Source of the DNA: Rapana venosa
Lineage: Eukaryota > Mollusca > Gastropoda > Neogastropoda > Muricidae
DNA: 64,000 bases
Assembly (NCBI GenBank): GCA_028751875.1
Contig: CM054159.1
Span: 8,119,456-8,183,455, forward strand
Reading direction: 5' to 3'
This document shows, piece after piece, positions 52,901-61,575 of the stretch. The notes beneath the pieces were generated by a model, which was not told the DNA's origin, ran no database searches, and worked only from the letters and a program-made list of their open reading frames with translations. The stretch's first letter is position 1. Each line of letters starts with the position of its first letter. The position numbers and the translations under genes are program-made.

Positions 52901-55900
52901 CCCGATCAGTTTATCTGCACGCGCGCACACACGCACGAACACACACACTCACACACTTGATGACTTGGCCATGTGTCCCTTACCTTGGCAGGCGACAGCA
53001 GGAAGTCGGCAAACTTGCTGGGGAGAGCATACTTCTTCACCAGAGGTTCGTCCACCACCCAGGGGCTCGTGTTGTTGGTCCCGCACCGCACAGCGTTGGA
53101 ACGGATGAACAGACGCACTATGTCTTTGGACGGCGGCCGCTCAGTCCGGCTGGAAACGTTATCGCCCAATTTCGTCAGACTGAAGCAACTGTGTTACTTA
53201 TTTTCCCAAAATATTAGTTCTGTAGAATACTTTAGAGTCAAACAGTTTTTCTTCTGTTCTTTCATTTTATTTCTAACAGAAATTCAAACTTAGGAATGGC
53301 TCCACAATGCCACAAATCTTTTTTTTTAAATATTTTAATATTTTTAATGTGTAGATTTACTACAATCACTAAACTTATTTCCTTGCCTGAAGTATCTGCA
53401 CTTCCATCTAGTACAGGGTTGTTGGGGTTTTTTTGTTACCTGCCAGCTCCCAACCACACTTTTTCGAGGTGTGAAGAATACAATGGTTATATGTTTATGA
53501 AACAGAAAAACAAAATGCACACCAAAAAGAAACAACTTCTACTGAAAGTAGGACAACTGGCAATTATAATGGCCCATTTATACCCGTTTTTCTTTTCTTT
53601 TTTTCAAGTTTTGTTTTCAACCACCTACAAACTGATCCTGGACATTGGTTTCTCTTTTCCTATGTATCATCATGAACCCTCCTCTGACCTGATTGTAACT
53701 CTGTGAATAATAAAAGGATGTCATATCAAAGCAGGCACTGCTTCTTAGTTTGTAAATGCTGCTCAGATCACTGCAATGTTGGTGTTTGCATATCAAGGAA
53801 AACAAAAGCATGCAGTTTCCAACAATTCAGTGAATTAAGTCCGTTCAAAGGGATTGACAGAAAAACAATGACAAGACAATCGCTACATATGTTCTCTTTG
53901 GTGAAAAAAAGGAAAAAGAAAATAGAGGAAAAAAAGGCGGGGAGGGGTGTTTACTTACATAAGATCTTCAACAGGGACGGAGTTGATGATGGGCCCATCA
54001 TCCAGCTTCACACTGTATTTGTAAGGCAACAACTGCAAACACACATACACACACACACACACACAGATGCGTTCTCACACACACACACAGATGCATTCTC
54101 ACACACCCACACAAACACACAGATGCACTCGCTCGCACACACACACACACACACACCAGACTAATACAAAAAAAACTATGGTCTGGCAATTTTTTTCTGT
54201 TTATAATGCAATGTAATCAGATGGTTTTCCAAGTTTTACCTTCAACAGCAGCATCCAATTACCTTTTTAATATATTTACACAAATTTTATACATATTTAT
54301 CCATGACGACTCTCGACTGTTTCACTGTTTAAATGTTGAGGATTCATTTCTGCATCTATACTTTCACTCTTTATACTACTTTCATTTTTTTCACTATTTC
54401 ACTTTTTTTTTTAAACAACTTTCTTTGCAAATTTTGTAAGTCAAAGCTACTCTAAAAAAAAAAAATTTTTTAAGCCCAAAATTCTACTTAAGTCAAAATG
54501 CTACGATTATACTTTTTTTTTTTATAATGCCAGAAAACCAAAAAAGAAAAAAAAACTTAACACAAAATCAGACCAAAAAACCAAAACCTTCATCTTTTAA
54601 TCAATGAACAGTCTCAAGACTCATTTATTAGTTCAACTACTGACCAATCAAAGCAGAAGGTAACCTGAGCATACCTTCGGGGGAGTCCATTTTTTAGGAG
54701 ACTTTTTGCCATCCGAATTGTTCTCTTTGTCGCTGGAGGGGGAGTTACATTTGCTGGATGTTGTGCTTGCGTCCTGCAGTAACAATGCCCAAGATCTTAT
54801 CACCAAGGTTTGTGTCATATCATTCAAACAAAGAGCTCAGGTACATATATTCACTACACAGTTACAGGAATTTGAATTATTTAAACACTACATAATATAA
54901 AAAATATCTTTTTTTAAAATTTTATAAAAACCATGCAAAGTTGAAGATTACCACAAACACAAACATACACACAGACAGACATCTGAATCAAGATGAGAAC
55001 AAATGTCATTTTCATTTACACCAATGAAACAGCACCAAGGGAAGTAATACTCCTACTGCAACATAGAAATAACTTCCCCAGAGAGTGTGGAAGAGTTTTT
55101 ACTTATGAAAAGATCCTTTTGGTAGTATTTGACACATCAACTGAATTATTGCCTTTAACTGGATTATGTCTTGCCTACAGTTTCAAGTAAAATAAAAACA
55201 ATCATCTGCCTGACTTTTCAATAACAGTTTTGTAGAAAATGTTATTACTTCCATCACCTAAAAAGTTGGACAGGTACTTTCAAAGAGAGTAAATATCTAA
55301 TTTTACATAATATGAGACCTGCTAAAATATAAGAGGGCGCATAATGCCCCAATTCGGAGACTTCATACTTCCACCAAGTACATTATACACCACGACACCG
55401 ATTCCTTGAGGTCTTTTTCTGACTGGTCCCCTAAACAGTCACACTGCTGTATCACTACTGGCTTACAAAATGCACATTGATGGAATCTGCTCATTCCCTT
55501 AACAATTAAAACTACATTTTACTGCTGACTCCATGCAATCGACTTTCAGTACTGCACTGTTTGGATTGCTCTGTGTGCACAATCTTCTGCAAAAGCAACG
55601 TTTCACATCCTGTGAACAAAACAAATTTTAATTCACAGCCGACCTTCACACCTTAACCTTGATGGCAGACTTTTTGCATTTATAGCTGCTTTTTTTACTG
55701 GCACAGAGACAGCCTTACATTTTGATATTCTACTCTTCAAACCAAAATTTGAAGAAAAGCATGAAACCAAAAAAAACCAAAAAATTATTTGAGGAAAATC
55801 TAGAAAAAAAAGACCAAGTTTAAACTACATCAATGTAAGCCTGTCAAATGTAGCTCAAGAAAAAAGCAAGAGACTAATTCTACATGATTCATTGAAGAAA

Positions 55901-57700
55901 AAGACAATGAAACGGGTCACCAATATCACAGTCTGCACTGCTTCATCATGCAAATGCTGCAGTTCTGTGCACAACAACTTTAGTCCACAACACATTCCTT
56001 GCTGTACAAGCAATGGAAGTCTTATGCTTACCTCAACATTAGGTGAGATTCCAATCACTGAGCCTTTCAATCTGAAAACAGCACAATTATCATCATTATT
56101 TCAACAGTAAAGAATGCATCAGCATCTCACAAACATACCAGTATGTTTGGTTTTTTTCCATTCTTTGGCTACAGCTCTGAGGTTCACCAATGGTGAGATT
56201 TTGCATAGATACACAACTGTTTTTGCCGACCACAAAGGTAGCTGCATTCCAACTTCGGAGGTGATGTCTAACACAACACCTGTGTGCATGCACTTTTTAA
56301 AAAATTTTGTCATCCGCTTCTACCGGAACACAATGGCCTACTCTATCCGCAAGGTTTTAACTGTGTGCACAAATGATAGTCTGCATGCATTTGCACACAA
56401 GACCTGTTTATAGTCTCATCCAAAGGACTTTCAAGGGAGTGGAGTCGGCACATGTTAACGCTAGGGGAAAAAAATCCCCTTGAACAGGCATCTTGGTGGT
56501 AGCTCAAACCAGGGATCAATCCCAGGCCGTCAGATCACGTGCTCAACTCTAAACCACCAGCTATCCCATCCCCCGTAACTAAATACTATATCAAATGGAT
56601 ACCTTGTTTACACTATTAGTACAAATTTGTTTGTTTACATAATTGGAACAAAAATAAGCCGTTGTATCTTATATAACCTGAATGAAAACTTTTAAAAATG
56701 TACTTCATCGATCTTGACAAATACTGAAAAAGTCGTGCTTAATAATTACAGCCAAATCAACTATTTCAGAAATTAAAAGCAAACAAGTGAAGTTTTTTTC
56801 CCCCCACACTTAAGCAGTAAAAGCACATCAGCTGTTTTTCAGCGCACTTTTCAAGTCACTAACTCCAAAATCATTTTGACTGCTGACATTGAGCTGTCGA
56901 GAAAAAAAAATTTCTTCTTGCCAAAAGAACTTTTCGATTCATTATCATCTAGTGAGACGTAACACTTTTTTTTTCTGTATAATCCTGCCCCATATAAATT
57001 TGATGGCAGAGTTCTAAAAATAGATAAGATATTCATAAGTCATCTCCCATTTTCTAACAAAAAAAGACAATTCAGCATCACATGATCCCAAAACAGCACT
57101 ACTAATTGCAGTGGTGCTGTGTCTTCCTTGTGTGTGCATGTCTTTGAGAAACAACTCATGGTACAGTAAAGGGGGGACGGGATAGCCAAGTGGTCAGAAC
57201 ATGGCGCTCGCAATCTGACGACCCGGGTTCGATTCCCGTTCAATGGGATATTTTCCCCTGGAGTTAACATCAGTGCAGACTCCACTCTCCCCCCAAGTCC
57301 TTTGGATGACACTATAAACTGAGGTCCCGTGTGCAAACGCACATAGAACATCTTGCGCACACGTTAAATCCTGTTCTGCCTTTCATAACAGTAGGCCATT
57401 GTGTGCAGGAGGGAACAGATGACAGATTTCACAAATCTGCATACACACGGGGACTGGATGTAAAAAGCACATAAGTGCTTAGTCCATTATCCTCGATATT
57501 AAAGAATAAAATTTTAAAAATTTAAATAAATGAATAAAAGTAAAGAACTTCCTTTTCCAATTTCTTCCTCAAATGTTGGAAGTGCTCGTAATGCAGTCAT
57601 CAAATGCCAGTGCTGGAGGGGGGAGAGAGAGAGAGAGAGAGACAGAGAGAGAGAGAGAGTGTAGAGTGTGTGTGTGTGTGATAAGGAGAGAGAGAGATGT

Positions 57701-57748
<48 letters not shown>

Positions 57749-60057
57749 TGTGTGTAGTAGTAGTTCTTCAGTTTAACGTCCTTCCACTAAATAGTGATAT
57801 CAGACAGGAAAGTGTGTGTATGTGTGTGTGTGTGTGCGCGTGTGCGTGTGTGTGCGTGCGCACGCGCACGTGCTTGTGTGTGTGTGTGTGTAGGGGGGAG
57901 GGGTATGCATATAACTAATCAATCGTAATAAACAACTATTATGAAAAAAGCATAATCAAGAATTCTGGAAAAACAAAAACAAAAAAAAAACCAACAACAA
58001 CCCAAAAAAAAAAAAAAAAAAAAAACAACCCCAAAACATCAAACAGCAAAAATACCAACTTTCCAATTCATATAACTTGAAGCTATCCTTATATCAGAGG
58101 AGTCTGAAAATAGGAGTATGGCTTAATGACAATACAATTTCTTTCATTAATGGAATGTCATTAAGAATTTGCTGCAAGCTACGGACTGGGAAGGCAGGTA
58201 AGATGTTTTTCAGATCTCTGCATCGTAAAAGAATGTGATCATTGGTAAGATTTTCACCACAGATATATGTTGCTTTTTTTTTAAATTTTGTTCTAAAAGC
58301 ATTGAGCTTAAACCTGTATATAAGAGATACAATATTTCTATATTCATGTAAATTACGATATTTGATCTTATCGAAAGATAATATATGGGCTACATCATCA
58401 CTCCAGGAATAACCAGTACTTTGTAGTTTCTTTTTAAAGTGTTTCCAACATGCATTTTGTAACATGCTATAGCCCTCATGGATGGACAGAGGAACACTTA
58501 TGCTGCAAGACCCATCGATATGCTCAGCTCCACATTTTGCTTTTCTGTCAACTTTTTCATTAAAGTAAATACCACAGTGCGAGGGTATCCAGCAAAAGGT
58601 AACACCAGTGCCTCGTATCATCAGAAAATGAATTAGATGACTAATCTCAATTATGAAATCTTGTCTCACTTTTGAACTGAAGTTTCTCAGGGCAAGTAAG
58701 ACTGACTGGAATCAACACAGAAAAGTATTTGAAATATGTCTTTAGGAAATTCTAAAAGATAATACAAAGCCATCAAAATAGCAGACAATTCAGCTGTAAA
58801 AATAGATCGATTTTTTCCTACATAAAATGATCTCTCTATTTTCAAAGATGGTATGACAAACGCTGCACCCGCCTCATTATTGTTCAAAAGGGAACCATCT
58901 GTGTAAATTTTTAAATGATCTGGATATGTAGTTTGTATATACTCTTTCACTGATGCGCTAAGAATATTTTCATTACCTTTTTTCGTTAAAGAGGAATAAT
59001 CTATGTCAAAATTAGCTCTCTTAAGTTCCCATGGGGGACAAGGCGAGGAGTGAATCTTCGATTTAGCTATTTTTGTGGGATTTATATCTGCTTGATCAAA
59101 TAATTGAGAAGTATAGGTTCTAGCTGTGGTTACAGAGCGAATAGAATGTGCTCTTTTTGGAAAGTTGACATCAGATCTTATACTAATTTCATTGTCCACA
59201 TTGGTTTCTTGTGTTGAACAACGTAAGAGATATTTAGCCACAGCCAGTTGTCGATATTCGTCTAATGGCAAAATTCCTATCTCCTTATAGGTACCCATGG
59301 ACGATGCATGAAAAGGAACTCCCAGAGCTAATCGAAAAGCCTTACAGTCTAGTCTTGTCATTTTCTGTAATAAATATTTTGGAGCACTGAAAAATGCTTC
59401 CTGGCCATAAATGAGTCTGGAACGCACTAAAGATAATGCCAAATGTTTTAAAACAGCTACATCATAAGCCCACACTTGTTTACTAATAACTTTCAAAAGA
59501 TTAAGACTTTTCCGAGCCTTAGTATTTAAATAATCAATGTGATAATTCCAACTTAGTGTAGACATAAAATATACTCCTAAAAACTTCACCAAAGTTTTAT
59601 ATTCCAACACTTTCCCATCTATTTGGAAAACAGGTAGAGCTGGGGGGTTAGTGCCATTATTGAAAAGTACGAGATTAGTCTTTTCAGGAGACAATGAAAG
59701 ACCATTCTCAAAAATGTAGCCATTAAGTTTGTTTAGCTCAAGCTGATACATATTTTTTATATAGTTTAGATGCCTCTTTGGTGTTTTCTTTTTCATCGTA
59801 ACATTCATCCACATACAAACGTCATCAGCATACTGGACGTGGATGGCATTACTGGAGAGGCACTGAGGAAGATCATAAAGAAGAATATTGAAAAGATGTG
59901 GAGCGATAACTGATCCCTGTGGAATACCCATTGTTGGAAACCGTAAAGTAGAATAGGAATTTCCAACTTTGGCCTGCATACATCTTTCTGAGAGAAATGC
60001 TTTAATATAATGATACATATTACCAGATAAGCCAATAGCTTTTAGTTTATATAGTAA

Positions 60058-60098
<41 letters not shown>

Positions 60099-61514
60099 TG
60101 TGTGTGCGTGCATTGTGTGTGTGTGCGCAAACCCACACGAGTGTGTGTGTGCACGTGCATGCATGTGTGTGTGTGTGCGCATAAAAGAGTGTGAATGCAC
60201 AGGTGTGTGCACATATGCATGTTTATGTATAAATGTGAGCACACATCTGCATGTTGCATCTGCATGCAAACATTCAAATAGCTGTGTACCTTCCACATTT
60301 TTGCCATTGCAATAAATATGCTCTGCATTAATTTAAAACTGTTTTCAGCAAGAATGCATGATGAAACGTTCCACGTTTCTATGCCACACACACAAAAATC
60401 CAACCTACGTTTTAGCTCCATTGTTAACTTTGAAGTTAACAGCCTCTCCTTCCACAAGGACTTGGTGAAGTTTCGTCCATGCCTGGTCATTCAGGGCATC
60501 CAAGGATTCTGTGCCTAAAACCACATCATGGTTAAAATAATATATACTTACAAGTTACAATCAACAAATGCACAGTATTAAACCTGATCCATACCAACAG
60601 TGCCTGCAAGAATATCACAGCTACAATAACAATGCACATAACCACAAACAACATCAGTGACAATGCATATTACACCTTTGATAAAAAATTTTACGATGTC
60701 AGTAACAATGCACATTATCCACTTTGTGTCGACCTTGCCTGACTATTCAAAATGAAGTTAAAGCCTTTCTTGGAGATGTTTGGGTGAACTGCTTTCTTTT
60801 TTCAGGTATCTTTATCTTCAAAATTTAAATTTCCTATTGACCTTTGTTGTGTAATTCCTTTTTTCACTTTAAAAAAGATTCCACTATTCCTTTAATGCTT
60901 ATAATACTCAACTGTTGTACAAAAATCAAATGCCTACCTCAGTGATACAGCACCCACACACCTAAAAGGACATTACATAACTGCTTCTTTGTACTTTACA
61001 TAAACATTGCCACAATAATTAAGTTCAGACAAGAAGCCCTAACACTTACTATGGTGGACAATCTGCAGCACAGTTTTCTCAAACAACTCAGGGAACTGAG
61101 CTCTGAGTGTTTTGAGCGCCGCTTGCTCAGACTTGAGGGCCTCTTCATGGGTCAGAGTTGTGTGGCCAGTGCATCGGCACGTCCAGATACCCTGCTTGTA
61201 CAGCTCCACGCGCTTGTCATATTCACTGAACATGGGTTAAGTACAACATTGTACAGTTTAAACTGGCTTTGTGTCCAAAAGTACCAAATCAATATATCTC
61301 TTGTCTTAGCTTTTCAGCCAACTTGAATTTGCAAGCAAAATCTAATCTGTAACATAACTAACTGTAACTTACTTGGTCTATATCTAAGTGCAGTAAAAAT
61401 AATTTTTAAATGTTAAAAACTAAAACTTCGACAAATAGAAATGGGTCTACCATGCAGGAACCGCTAGACATAACAGCCAAAATCACAAGTTATGGGTATT
61501 TTCAAATTTCTAAC

Positions 61515-61575
<61 letters not shown>

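Noticed and set aside
57171..57245. tRNA gene
   Set aside because: Same reasoning: SINE head, box A degenerate and followed by a repeat body.
58687..60138. 483-codon open frame as an intact host gene
   Set aside because: It starts in a TG microsatellite and contains LINE RT and RNase H motifs with a frame break; it is a retroelement remnant.
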